Below are positions 8,170 through 19,357 of a DNA stretch of 64,000 nt, one piece after another. Source of the stretch: an uncultured Corynebacterium sp. (GTDB taxonomy: Bacteria > Actinomycetota > Actinomycetes > Mycobacteriales > Mycobacteriaceae); assembly GCA_943914465.1 (NCBI GenBank), contig CALUCD010000001.1, positions 1 to 64,000 of the forward strand. Direction: 5' to 3'. Numbering within the stretch: position 1 is the first letter of the stretch; each line of letters begins with the position of its first letter. Under the pieces are notes generated by a model. It searched no databases. It saw only the letters and a program-made list of their open reading frames with translations, and was not told the origin of the DNA. The position numbers and the translations under genes were made by a program.

Positions 8170-9399
8170 TTAGCGGGCAATCGCAGCCTGCAAATCGGCG
8201 ACGCGGTTGAGCTGCTCCCACGGCAAGTCAAGGTCAGAGCGGCCGAAGTGCCCGTAAGTCGCCGTCTGCGTGTAGATCGGACGCAACAGGTCAAGCTGAC
8301 GAATGATCGCATCGGGCCGGAGATCAAAGACATCCTGAACCGCCTGTTGGATGGACTCATTGCTGAGTCCTTCAGCTGCGGTGCCGAATGTCTCGACATA
8401 AAGACCGACTGGATTCGCCCGGCCGATCGCGTAGGCCACTTGTACCTCTACTCGCCGTGCTAACCCAGCCGCGACAATGTTCTTTGCTACCCAGCGCATC
8501 GCATACGCAGCGGAACGGTCGACCTTGGAGGGGTCTTTTCCGGAAAAAGCACCGCCACCATGGCGGGCCATCCCGCCATAGGTATCCACGATGATTTTTC
8601 TCCCCGTCAATCCCGCATCACCCATCGGTCCGCCGACGACAAACGACCCCGAAGGATTCACGAGTAGCGTCGTGTCCTGTGTGTAGAACCGATCAAGTCC
8701 CGCGTCGCGGATGACCCATTCGAGCACGTGTTCACGCATCGCGGAGTCGAGTTCTTGGCCAGCGAATTCCTCATCATGCTGTGTCGAGATGACCACAGTA
8801 TCCAGCCGGACCGGGGTGTCGCCGTCATACGCGAAAGTGACCTGAGTTTTACCGTCCGGACGTAACCCCTCAACCACACCGTCATGGCGCACTTGCGACA
8901 AACGCCGCGCTAAGCGATGTGCGGTAGCGATAGGAAGCGGCATGTACTCGGAAGTTTCATCAGTAGCGTATCCGAACATCAGGCCCTGATCGCCGGCGCC
9001 AGACTGCTCCAACTCCTCAACCAAGTCGCTTTCACGCGCCTCTTGCGAGGTTGTCACACCTCGAGCGATCTCTTCCGACTGGTCACCGATAGCAACGTTG
9101 ACACCGCAAGTACGGCCGTCGAAGCCGACATTCGACGATGTGAATCCAATCTCTACTAAACGGTCACGCACAATCTTGGCGATATTCGAATAGGCCTGCG
9201 TTCTCACCTCTCCAACGACGTGGACTTGACCCGTTGTAACCAAGGTCTCCACGGCAACCCGCGACGTTGGATCCTGCGCGAGCATGTCATCGAGCACAGA
9301 ATCGGATATCGCATCACAGATCTTGTCCGGATGCCCTTCTGTCACGGATTCGCTTGTAAACAGTCGATAGAAGGTGTCAGTGGAGCTACTCGCAGCCAA
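8170..9399 (-). CDS. metK: S-adenosylmethionine synthetase
   Basis: Makes S-adenosylmethionine from methionine and ATP. 409 residues from a TTG at 9399, chosen because GAGG lies five bases upstream and the length then matches corynebacterial MetK. Motifs: SESVTEGHPDK near the N-terminus, GAGDQGLMFGYA in the ATP loop, and the glycine-rich GGGAFSGKDPSKVDRS. The open frame runs a further 40 codons upstream without an ATG that fits. A perfect McbR operator lies 68 bases upstream of this start, so repression by McbR, the methionine/cysteine regulator, is expected. It follows coaBC after 85 bases. Confidence 0.95.
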   Translation of the reverse strand: MAASSSTDTFYRLFTSESVTEGHPDKICDAISDSVLDDMLAQDPTSRVAVETLVTTGQVHVVGEVRTQAYSNIAKIVRDRLVEIGFTSSNVGFDGRTCGVNVAIGDQSEEIARGVTTSQEARESDLVEELEQSGAGDQGLMFGYATDETSEYMPLPIATAHRLARRLSQVRHDGVVEGLRPDGKTQVTFAYDGDTPVRLDTVVISTQHDEEFAGQELDSAMREHVLEWVIRDAGLDRFYTQDTTLLVNPSGSFVVGGPMGDAGLTGRKIIVDTYGGMARHGGGAFSGKDPSKVDRSAAYAMRWVAKNIVAAGLARRVEVQVAYAIGRANPVGLYVETFGTAAEGLSNESIQQAVQDVFDLRPDAIIRQLDLLRPIYTQTATYGHFGRSDLDLPWEQLNRVADLQAAIAR

Positions 9400-9466
9400 C
9401 GCAGCCTCAGACTTTCGCCAATCAAAAAGTGTAGTGCGCCCATCGTCGGGCGAATGTCCACCACGA

Positions 9467-9482
9467 TAGACCAAGCTGTCTA
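9467..9482. promoter_or_regulatory. McbR operator upstream of metK
   Basis: The sequence TAGAC-CAAGCT-GTCTA is an exact match to the TAGAC-N6-GTCTA palindrome bound by McbR, the TetR-type repressor of sulfur amino acid genes in Corynebacterium glutamicum, where metK is a known target. It sits in the coaBC-metK gap, three bases beyond the coaBC stop. The match is seen directly; binding is inferred from the known consensus. Confidence 0.85.
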
Positions 9483-9484
9483 AA

Positions 9485-10753
9485 TTAGCAACGCGCGCGC
9501 TGGTATGCCTCCGCAGCATCCAATATCGCTACCGCAACCTGGTACTTTGATCCATCGCGCACCTCGACCTCAGTGCCGTCCGCGCCAACAATCCAGCCGC
9601 TATTGCGCGATTCTCCAAACACCCTGCCGCCCGAGACGGAGTTGACCATAAGCATGTCCGCACCCTTGCGCTGCAGCTTGGCGCGTCCGAACTCCAACGC
9701 GTTCTCCGTCTCAGCCGCGAACCCGACAATGACTGCCTCTGTCTCATTCGCATGCCGCCGGTGAACAACCCCGCGCAGAATATCTGGATTCTCTACCAGG
9801 TGAAGGCTGGATAAAGCGTCATCAGCACGACCCTTCTTTAGCTTTGATGTTGCTTCCGATTCTGGCCGGAAATCCGCCACGGCAGCGGCCATGATGATGA
9901 GGTCAGCCTGGCTATCGCGAGCAAAGATCTCAGCTTCCATCTCCCGTGCGGAACGAACCCGCACAATGTCCGCTCCGGCCGGCACCGGGAGGCAGTCGGT
10001 ATCCCCCGCGACGACCGTCACCTCGGCGCCGCGCTGTGCCGCAATCTCCGCCAGAGCAAAACCCTGACGCCCAGACGAGCGGTTGCCGATATACCTGACA
10101 GGGTCAATATTTTCTTGTGTTCCGCCTGCGCTAATCAGCACGCGCTTTCCCTCGAGCGAGCGGGCAATCGTGCCTGTGCTCCCCACCGTGCGGGCGAGCG
10201 CGGCGATCTGTTGTGGTTCGAGCATCCGCCCGGGGCCAGAATCCTTACCGGTCAACCGCCCGGTTGCGGGCTCAAGCACCGTTATTCCACGAGACCTAAG
10301 CGTAGCGACGTTCGCCTGCGTAGCTGCGTTGGTCCACATCTCAGTATGCATTGCAGGCGCTAAAACCACGGGGCAGGTCGCGACAAGGATCGTCGCGGTC
10401 AACAAGTCATCTGCTCTGCCGGCCGCTAGCCTCGCGAGCAGATCTGCAGTAGCTGGTGCCACAACGATCAGCTGAGCTTCTTGGCCCAGCCGAACATGCT
10501 GCACCTCATCTACTCGGCAAAACACGTCCGTGTCGACAGGGTTGCCAGAGAGTGCTTCGAAGGTCGCCGCGCCCACGAACTGAAGTGCTTGCTCGGTTGG
10601 TATGACACGAACGTCCGCGCCTGATTCTTTGAAATCGCGAATCAGGTGGCACGCTTTATAGGCGGCAACACCTCCCGCAACTCCGATCACGACATGTTCT
10701 GTTTCTTCGCCAGGAGCAACCCGAGCGGCGTCAGCTGGTGAGCGTTCGATCAT
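9485..10753 (-). CDS. coaBC: Bifunctional phosphopantothenoylcysteine decarboxylase/synthetase
   Basis: Two consecutive coenzyme A steps in one protein: CoaB joins cysteine to phosphopantothenate and CoaC decarboxylates the product with FMN. 422 residues. The N-terminal flavoprotein domain (about 20-190) shows VVIGVAGGVAAYKA and APAMHTEMW; the C-terminal synthetase domain (about 200-420) shows ISAGGTQENIDPVRYIGN and the basic stretch SKLKKG. Start is ATG at 10753 (MIERSPADAA). No Shine-Dalgarno is present, and TAGACT lies eight bases upstream, so a leaderless transcript is likely. It is preceded by a long inverted repeat separating it from rpoZ. Confidence 0.93.
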   Translation of the reverse strand: MIERSPADAARVAPGEETEHVVIGVAGGVAAYKACHLIRDFKESGADVRVIPTEQALQFVGAATFEALSGNPVDTDVFCRVDEVQHVRLGQEAQLIVVAPATADLLARLAAGRADDLLTATILVATCPVVLAPAMHTEMWTNAATQANVATLRSRGITVLEPATGRLTGKDSGPGRMLEPQQIAALARTVGSTGTIARSLEGKRVLISAGGTQENIDPVRYIGNRSSGRQGFALAEIAAQRGAEVTVVAGDTDCLPVPAGADIVRVRSAREMEAEIFARDSQADLIIMAAAVADFRPESEATSKLKKGRADDALSSLHLVENPDILRGVVHRRHANETEAVIVGFAAETENALEFGRAKLQRKGADMLMVNSVSGGRVFGESRNSGWIVGADGTEVEVRDGSKYQVAVAILDAAEAYQRARC

Positions 10754-10761
10754 GTTGAATA

Positions 10762-10767
10762 AGTCTA
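10762..10767 (-). promoter_or_regulatory. Candidate -10 box (TAGACT) of coaBC
   Basis: TAGACT on the minus strand lies eight bases before the coaBC ATG and directly against the foot of the inverted repeat at 10768-10817. Position and lack of a Shine-Dalgarno suggest leaderless transcription from here. No clear -35, because that region is the hairpin itself. Confidence 0.4.
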
Positions 10768-10817
10768 CGCATGGCAACGCCGCAGCCTTGCGGGAGAGAC
10801 TGCGGCGGTGCCATGCG
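10768..10817. repeat. 18 bp inverted repeat (hairpin) between rpoZ and coaBC
   Basis: Left arm 10768-10785 and right arm 10800-10817 are complementary over 18 positions with one mismatch, around a 14-base loop. The arms carry CGCATGGCA and CGCCGCAG. No T-run follows on the minus strand, so it is not a standard Rho-independent terminator, though it could end rpoZ transcription, or be an operator for coaBC, whose candidate -10 abuts it. Confidence 0.8.
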
Positions 10818-10873
10818 TGAGAAGGGCGCGCGACGCACGCGGCGATGGGGCCGCCGAAGCAGGTGCGGCCGGG

Positions 10874-11197
10874 CTATTGTCCTTCCTCGTGCTCGAGTAA
10901 CCCGGCCTGGATCTCGCGAAGCGCTATCGACAATGGCTTTTCACCAGGCTCTGGATTCACCAGCGGACCGATGAACTCGAAGACACCGTCGTCGGTGTTC
11001 TGATAAAAGCTGTTAATCTGCCGCGCGCGCTTGGCTGCGAAAATCACCAAGGCGTACTTGGATGACACCTTCGTCAATAGTTCGTCAATGGGAGGAGCAG
11101 TGATGCCCTCCGGCGCGTCATACACCCGGTCCTGCGGTGCGGCAGCCGCAGCCTCATCGTTGACTGCTGGCGACAATTCATCGGTTGTATTGCTCAC
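10874..11197 (-). CDS. rpoZ: RNA polymerase omega subunit
   Basis: Small RNA polymerase subunit that helps beta-prime folding and assembly. 107 residues from the GTG at 11197; another GTG six bases upstream is possible, but AGTAGG is spaced properly only for the inner one. The conserved core is PPIDELLTKVSSKYALVIF followed by AAKRARQINSFYQ. The alanine-rich N-terminal extension is common in this genus. Position between gmk and coaBC is standard. Confidence 0.92.
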   Translation of the reverse strand: MSNTTDELSPAVNDEAAAAAPQDRVYDAPEGITAPPIDELLTKVSSKYALVIFAAKRARQINSFYQNTDDGVFEFIGPLVNPEPGEKPLSIALREIQAGLLEHEEGQ

Positions 11198-11247
11198 GTT
11201 CACCTACTCGCTCGTTGTCTTCGGGTGGTTGTGCATTGTATTGATTG

Positions 11248-11823
11248 TTACTGGGTGGAACAGAAAAAGCCTGCAATGGAGCGCACCGCATGATCGACGT
11301 TATCGTTGATAACGACCGCGTCAAACTCGCCCTGTGCATTGAGCTCGTCCCGCGCAGTCTGCAGTCGGCGCTGAATGACCTCATCGGTTTCGGTGCCTCT
11401 ACCCGTCAGCCGCTCAACCAATGCCTCCCATGACGGGGGCGCGAGAAAAACGGTGAATGCCTCGGGCATCAGACGCTTGATATTGCGGGCACCGGCAAGA
11501 TCGACTTCGGCCAACACCGGCCGACCTTCATCTAAGGCAGCAGCCACCGGCCCAGCTGGTGTGCCAGAGCGCTGTAGGCCGCCATGAATATCGGCCCACT
11601 CCAGCATCTCTCCGGCATCAATCTTTTCCTGGAAATCTGCCGGTGTGACAAAGAAGTAGTCTTTGCCATCGACCTCACCCGGGCGCGGAGCCCGGGTGGT
11701 CATTGAAACGGAGAAGTAGAGATCGGGAATTTCGGTGCTCAATCTGTGCACGACGGTTGATTTCCCCACTGCGGACGGGCCGGCCAAAACGACCAGTCTG
11801 CCTCGCGGCGTTCCTTCCCCCAC
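11248..11823 (-). CDS. gmk: Guanylate kinase
   Basis: Phosphorylates GMP to GDP with ATP. 191 residues from the GTG at 11823, five bases after the mihF stop; AAGG lies eight bases upstream. The P-loop reads AGPSAVGKST, and the GMP-binding region shows FSVSMTTRAPRPGEVDGKDY. The upstream 28 in-frame codons overlap mihF and are not family-like. It sits between mihF and rpoZ in what looks like one transcript with both. Confidence 0.95.
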   Translation of the reverse strand: MGEGTPRGRLVVLAGPSAVGKSTVVHRLSTEIPDLYFSVSMTTRAPRPGEVDGKDYFFVTPADFQEKIDAGEMLEWADIHGGLQRSGTPAGPVAAALDEGRPVLAEVDLAGARNIKRLMPEAFTVFLAPPSWEALVERLTGRGTETDEVIQRRLQTARDELNAQGEFDAVVINDNVDHAVRSIAGFFCSTQ

Positions 11824-11827
11824 CGGC

Positions 11828-12148
11828 TTAACCTTCGTAGCCGAAGCGCTCCAACAGGGCGCGACGCTGGCGATCACCGAGGCCGCGCAGACGGCGAGTC
11901 TGAGCAATCTCGAGCTCTTCCATGATCTCGCGGGCTTTTACCTTGCCCACCTTCGGCATCGCCTCGAGCAGAGCCGATACCTTCGTCTTTCCAACAATCT
12001 CGTCCGTGTCAGCCTTATCCAAGACGTCCTTCAGAGTGATCTCGCCGCGCTTCAGCGAAGCCTTGAGTTCAGCACGCTGCTTACGTGCTTCTGCTGCCTT
12101 CTCAAGTGCTGCCTTACGCTGCTCGTCGGTCAACTGTGGAAGTGCCAC
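11828..12148 (-). CDS. mihF: Actinobacterial integration host factor MihF
   Basis: Nucleoid-associated DNA-bending protein specific to actinobacteria. 106 residues from the GTG at 12148 (VALPQLTDEQR), behind GGAGG. A long basic helix is followed by the helix-hairpin-helix/S13-like module around MPKVGKVKAREIMEE and the arginine-rich RRLRGLGDRQRRALLERFG. It precedes gmk by four bases. A 240-base upstream region with its own extended -10 box indicates a separate promoter after pyrF. Confidence 0.93.
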   Translation of the reverse strand: MALPQLTDEQRKAALEKAAEARKQRAELKASLKRGEITLKDVLDKADTDEIVGKTKVSALLEAMPKVGKVKAREIMEELEIAQTRRLRGLGDRQRRALLERFGYEG

Positions 12149-12230
12149 GGGTTCCTCCAAAATATAGTAGTACGTAACGGTCCAGTCTCTTCGACCTTCC
12201 CCGGCTCGCTGCTTCAGTGCATTTTCGAAT

Positions 12231-12248
12231 CAATTTGATAACAAATTG
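12231..12248. repeat. Inverted repeat CAATTTG-ATAA-CAAATTG in the mihF leader
   Basis: A perfect 7 bp inverted repeat with a four-base spacer lies between the candidate -10 at 12277 and the mihF start at 12148. It could be a protein operator or a leader hairpin. AT-rich among GC-rich surroundings. Confidence 0.7.
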
Positions 12249-12276
12249 CACCGTTGCAACTCGCAAGCTCCGGCCA

Positions 12277-12282
12277 AGTGTA
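12277..12282 (-). promoter_or_regulatory. Extended -10 box (TGC-TACACT) for mihF-gmk-rpoZ
   Basis: TGCTACACT on the minus strand is a strong extended -10 element. A TTGACG at 12303-12308 lies 20 bases upstream, longer than ideal, but the TGN motif can compensate. Transcription from here would give a leader of about 120 bases carrying the 12231-12248 inverted repeat. Confidence 0.55.
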
Positions 12283-12388
12283 GCACTGCGAGAGGGCTAC
12301 CGCGTCAACAATGCCGGCGTTTAGGCACGTCAACGGTTCGACGCAATTAAACTACCAGGAGAATTTTCGAGCGCGCACTCAGGTTGGT

Positions 12389-13252
12389 CTAAACTGCGCC
12401 ACGAGCTAGGGAAATAGCTTCTTTCCGCAGGTCAGAGACCTCAGGTCCAAGGCTGAGAATTGAGCGTGAAACGCTCGGAAAAGCCTGTTCGATATGACGG
12501 CCCGCAATGCGATCAACATCACCCATCGTGGCTCCCTGAACGCCGACGCCCGGCAGCAGTACAGGGGCGTTGAGTGAGGCACACGAGGGCGGATCAGCTA
12601 CGGTGGCACCGACAACCACACCGACGTCACCCACCAGTCCCTGAGCCCCGGCCTCCGCATTGCGCGCAGCGCACTCATCGACCATGAATTGAGCGACGGA
12701 GCGCTCTCCGGAATGCGTCTGCAGTGTTGCGCTTTGAAATTCTGTGGCCTCAGGGTTCGAATTCGCTGCCATCACGAATAGACCCTTGCCGTGGTGTTGA
12801 CCAACCTCAATCGCAGGCTCGAGCGACCCCACACCGAGGTAGGGAGTCACGGTCACCGCGTCAGCCTCCAACGGCGATCCCGGTGCCAACCAGGCCTCCG
12901 CGTATCCCGCCATCGTTGAACCGATATCTCCGCGTTTCGCATCGGCAACGACAAGCGTCTTCGCCTCCCGCAGCGCTGCAAGCACGTGCTCAAGCACCGC
13001 GAAGCCTTGGGAGCCGAAACGCTCGTAGAACGCCACCTGAGGTTTCACCAGCGCGACGTTGCCTGCAAACGCTTCAACACACAGCATTGAAAATGTCCGC
13101 AGCCCGTCGGCGGTCACCGGCAGTCCCCATTGTTGCAGCAACGCTGGGTGGGGATCAATACCGACGCATAGTCGGCCGTATGTCCTCCCGGCCTGGACCA
13201 ATCGCTCACCAAAACCCTCAACCCGCGGCGACGCGTCTGTATTGATTGCCAT
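12389..13252 (-). CDS. pyrF: Orotidine 5'-phosphate decarboxylase (subfamily 2)
   Basis: Last step of UMP synthesis: decarboxylates OMP. 287 residues, the longer subfamily 2 form of actinobacteria. The catalytic signature VADAKRGDIGST is intact, and LCVGIDPHPALL marks the N-terminal strand. The ATG at 13252 comes five bases after the carB stop; a GTG two codons upstream would overlap the stop. Last gene of the pyrimidine operon; the 240-base gap that follows holds the mihF promoter. Confidence 0.95.
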   Translation of the reverse strand: MAINTDASPRVEGFGERLVQAGRTYGRLCVGIDPHPALLQQWGLPVTADGLRTFSMLCVEAFAGNVALVKPQVAFYERFGSQGFAVLEHVLAALREAKTLVVADAKRGDIGSTMAGYAEAWLAPGSPLEADAVTVTPYLGVGSLEPAIEVGQHHGKGLFVMAANSNPEATEFQSATLQTHSGERSVAQFMVDECAARNAEAGAQGLVGDVGVVVGATVADPPSCASLNAPVLLPGVGVQGATMGDVDRIAGRHIEQAFPSVSRSILSLGPEVSDLRKEAISLARGAV

Positions 13253-13257
13253 CCGCA

Positions 13258-16626
<3,369 letters not shown>

Positions 16627-16645
16627 GGTCGCACTTCCCTTCTGC

Positions 16646-17113
16646 TTAGCTTCGAGCTCGTTGCGTGTCGACGATGATGCGCGCAGCCCGTTCCTGCATA
16701 TCTGCTACACCGGCGATGTGGCGGATGAGCGAGCGGGTGTCCACCCCTGCAAGACCAGGCACGCCCTGGGCAACCATTGTCTCTTCCAAACTCCGGGTTG
16801 CTTTATGGTTCGATACCGCGATTGAAAGGTCGCGTATCACCACTGCCGCCACCGTGATGGAGCCGTCGGCACTATCCGGGTGGTTATCGTGGTCGTTCCA
16901 CCCCACGTTGCCGATCTGCGGCGCCGCCATGACGAGAATCTGGCCGCGGCGCTGTGGGTCCGTCATCTGGCGTTGGTACCCGAACATGTCGGTGGATACC
17001 ACGATGGTCCCCTCAATCTCTGAGTTTTGCTCTGGTCGTGCGCCGAACACGTACCCGGGGTACAGCGTGGCGTCGTGAAGCACAAGCTCCGCTCGCGGGT
17101 GCGTGAAAGTCAT
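16646..17113 (-). CDS. carA: Carbamoyl-phosphate synthase small subunit, N-terminal domain only (glutaminase domain absent)
   Basis: Matches only the N-terminal CarB-contacting domain of CarA. 155 residues against about 380-395 for the family. Conserved stretches: APQIGNVGWND, VVIRDLSIAVSN, ATRSLEETM, GLAGVDTRSLIRHI. The frame stops at 16646, and carB starts 19 bases later behind a good ribosome binding site, so no room remains for the class I glutaminase domain with its Cys-His-Glu triad. The N-terminal domain is itself diverged: the usual TDPSY reads TDPQR. The ATG at 17113 overlaps the pyrC stop by four bases. A tidy in-operon truncation suggests a real protein rather than a fresh frameshift, but a relic is possible. 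Confidence 0.85.
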   Translation of the reverse strand: MTFTHPRAELVLHDATLYPGYVFGARPEQNSEIEGTIVVSTDMFGYQRQMTDPQRRGQILVMAAPQIGNVGWNDHDNHPDSADGSITVAAVVIRDLSIAVSNHKATRSLEETMVAQGVPGLAGVDTRSLIRHIAGVADMQERAARIIVDTQRARS

Positions 17114-18399
17114 TGGCGTTCCTTCCCTGCGTTGTAAGTCTGGGTTCCGCGTAGCCAGGTAGCCACGACCCGTGTATGCAATTCCGAACCCTCGTATGGT
17201 GTGTTTCGCGCCTTTGATGCCATGTCTGAGCTCTCAACCGTCCAGGTTGTATCCGGATCGACGAGGGTGAGGTTGGCGGGCGCCCCGACCTCAATGGGAC
17301 ACCCTTGATCCTCAAGCCGCAAGATTTCAGCTGGGCGCTCGCTCATCACTTTGGCGATGAACCGCCAATCCGCAAGCCCCGACTCAATAAAGATGTTGGC
17401 GATGATTGACAGCGACGTCTCTAACCCCAGCATGCCCGGCTTTGCGTGTTCAAACTCCACGCACTTATCTTCAGAGCAGTGCGGTGCGTGATCTGTTGCG
17501 ACCACATCGATCGTTCCGTTCAGCAAGGCATCACGCAAAGCAAGCGTGTCTCGCTGCTCACGCAACGGTGGATTGACCCGGTAGTTGCCGTCGTAGGTCT
17601 CGAGCTTTGCATCGGTCAGTAGGAGATGATGGGGGGTAACCTCTGCGGTCACAGAGATGCCCTGCTGCTTCGCCCAGCGCAGAAGCTCGACCGTTCCTTC
17701 TGTTGAGGCATGACACACGTGGTAGCGTCCGCCGTAATCACGGGTCATGATGATGTCACGCGCCACGACTGATTCTTCGGCTACCCGTGGCCAGCCGGCC
17801 AGCCCGAGACGAGCTGCTTGTGCTCCCTCATGCGCGACTGCATTTGCCGTCATTCGGTGATCTTCGGCGTGCTGAGCCAGGACCACATCGTGTGCCTTCG
17901 CGTACTCGATGGCACGGCGCATCACCTGTGGGTCATTCACGCATCTGCCGTCGTCGGAGAACATGCGCACCCCGCTGCGAGCCATCAGCCCGATCTCGGT
18001 GAGTTCACCGCCTTCAAGACCTTGTGTGATCGAGCCGACCGGGTACACATCACACAACCCGTGGGCCTGCCCTTTTTCCCACACCGCTTCAGCAAGAAAC
18101 GGCTGGTCAATGACCGGCGTGGTGTTAGCCATGGTGAACACTGCCGTAAAACCGCCTTTGGCGGCTGCCGCCGAACCCGTGGCGATGGTTTCTGTATCTT
18201 CACGGCCGGGCTCGCGCAGGTGCACGTGCATATCAACAAGACCTGGCAGAAGCACTTTGCCGCCACCGTCCACAACCTCATCTACATCGGAATCTGCAAA
18301 TGCAGACCGAGATAGCTGCTCAATGACCCCGTCACGGATGAGGACATTGGTTTCGTCCTCGCCGTAGGGCCGGACGTGATTTAGCGCGAGTGATGTCAT
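17110..18399 (-). CDS. pyrC: Dihydroorotase
   Basis: Zinc amidohydrolase that cyclises carbamoyl aspartate to dihydroorotate. 429 residues, class I type. Metal and active-site motifs: LVDMHVHLREPG, VTPHHLLLTD and ATDHAPHCSEDK. The ATG at 18399 has AAGGAG six bases upstream and lies 10 bases after the pyrB stop; the upstream part of the open frame lies inside pyrB and is not coding. Its stop overlaps the carA start (ATGA). Confidence 0.95.
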   Translation of the reverse strand: MTSLALNHVRPYGEDETNVLIRDGVIEQLSRSAFADSDVDEVVDGGGKVLLPGLVDMHVHLREPGREDTETIATGSAAAAKGGFTAVFTMANTTPVIDQPFLAEAVWEKGQAHGLCDVYPVGSITQGLEGGELTEIGLMARSGVRMFSDDGRCVNDPQVMRRAIEYAKAHDVVLAQHAEDHRMTANAVAHEGAQAARLGLAGWPRVAEESVVARDIIMTRDYGGRYHVCHASTEGTVELLRWAKQQGISVTAEVTPHHLLLTDAKLETYDGNYRVNPPLREQRDTLALRDALLNGTIDVVATDHAPHCSEDKCVEFEHAKPGMLGLETSLSIIANIFIESGLADWRFIAKVMSERPAEILRLEDQGCPIEVGAPANLTLVDPDTTWTVESSDMASKARNTPYEGSELHTRVVATWLRGTQTYNAGKERQ

Positions 18400-18409
18400 C
18401 GAGCGCTCC

Positions 18410-19357
18410 TTATAATTCTGAAGTGTCGAGGCCGACCTGGGGCGAGCTGCTTCCAAGCAGCGTAAACAGCACTGCCATGCGCGTATACACCCCGTTAGCA
18501 ACTTGGCCCAACACCACCGCATTGGGCCGATCGGCGACGTCGAAATTGATTTCCATCCCGCGCAGCATCGGACCGGGATGCATGATGAGCGCGTTGGGGC
18601 CAAGCCGATCCGCCCGCTCGGCGGAAAGACCATACAGTGTGGCGTACTCTCGGTGCGAGGGGAAGAACCCTCCCTGCATCCGCTCCGCCTGGACCCGAAG
18701 CATCATCACAACGTCGGCACCAGCAAGCTCCGCATCAAAATCAAACGCGGTACGCGCAGGCCAATGCTCGACCCCGGTGGGCAGCAAGGTAGCTGGGGCG
18801 ATCAACACGACCTCGGCCCCGAGTGCTGCCAAGAGATCCACATTCGAACGTGCCACACGCGAATGCGCGATGTCGCCAACGATGAGTACCTTCTTGCCCG
18901 CGACGTCACCAATATGCTGCCGCATGGTCACCGCATCCAGCAGCGCCTGGGTGGGGTGCTGGTGCTGGCCATCACCGGCGTTAATCACGCTGGTATCAGG
19001 GAGCCACTGCGTGAGCAACTTCGCGGCACCAGACGAAGGATGGCGCATAACAATCGCGCCCGCACCAATGGCTGCGAGGGTTAACGCGGTGTCTTTGAGC
19101 GACTCACCTTTCTTCACCGACGACGAGGATGCGGAGATGTTGATGACGTCCGCGCTCATCCACTTGCCAGCGGTCTCGAACGAGGACCGCGTGCGAGTTG
19201 AGTTCTCGTAGAACAAGGTGAAGATGGTGCGCCCGCGAAGGGTCGGCAGCTTCTTAATCTCCCGGCCGTCTAAGGCATCCCGGAATCTGTCCGCCTCGTC
19301 CATCAACCCGATGAGCTCATCTCTGTCAAGGTCCGCGATGTCGATCAGGTGCTTCAT
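18410..19357 (-). CDS. pyrB: Aspartate carbamoyltransferase catalytic subunit
   Basis: Transfers carbamoyl phosphate to aspartate, the first committed pyrimidine step. 315 residues. Carbamoyl-phosphate site NSTRTRSSFE, HPTQALLDAV, and the aspartate-side MHPGPMLRG are intact. No pyrI regulatory subunit is seen; control is expected through PyrR. The start overlaps the pyrR stop by four bases. Confidence 0.96.
   Translation of the reverse strand: MKHLIDIADLDRDELIGLMDEADRFRDALDGREIKKLPTLRGRTIFTLFYENSTRTRSSFETAGKWMSADVINISASSSSVKKGESLKDTALTLAAIGAGAIVMRHPSSGAAKLLTQWLPDTSVINAGDGQHQHPTQALLDAVTMRQHIGDVAGKKVLIVGDIAHSRVARSNVDLLAALGAEVVLIAPATLLPTGVEHWPARTAFDFDAELAGADVVMMLRVQAERMQGGFFPSHREYATLYGLSAERADRLGPNALIMHPGPMLRGMEINFDVADRPNAVVLGQVANGVYTRMAVLFTLLGSSSPQVGLDTSEL

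Noticed and set aside
9400..9519. SAM riboswitch upstream of metK.
   Set aside because: The region is short and has a perfect McbR operator instead; no riboswitch-like structure was recognised.
16627..16646. CarA truncation explained by a simple frameshift.
   Set aside because: No glutaminase-like sequence exists downstream in any frame: carB begins 19 bases after the stop and is intact.
18400..18633. Long pyrC version starting inside pyrB.
   Set aside because: The extension lies within pyrB in another frame and is unlike dihydroorotase; AAGGAG marks the ATG at 18399.
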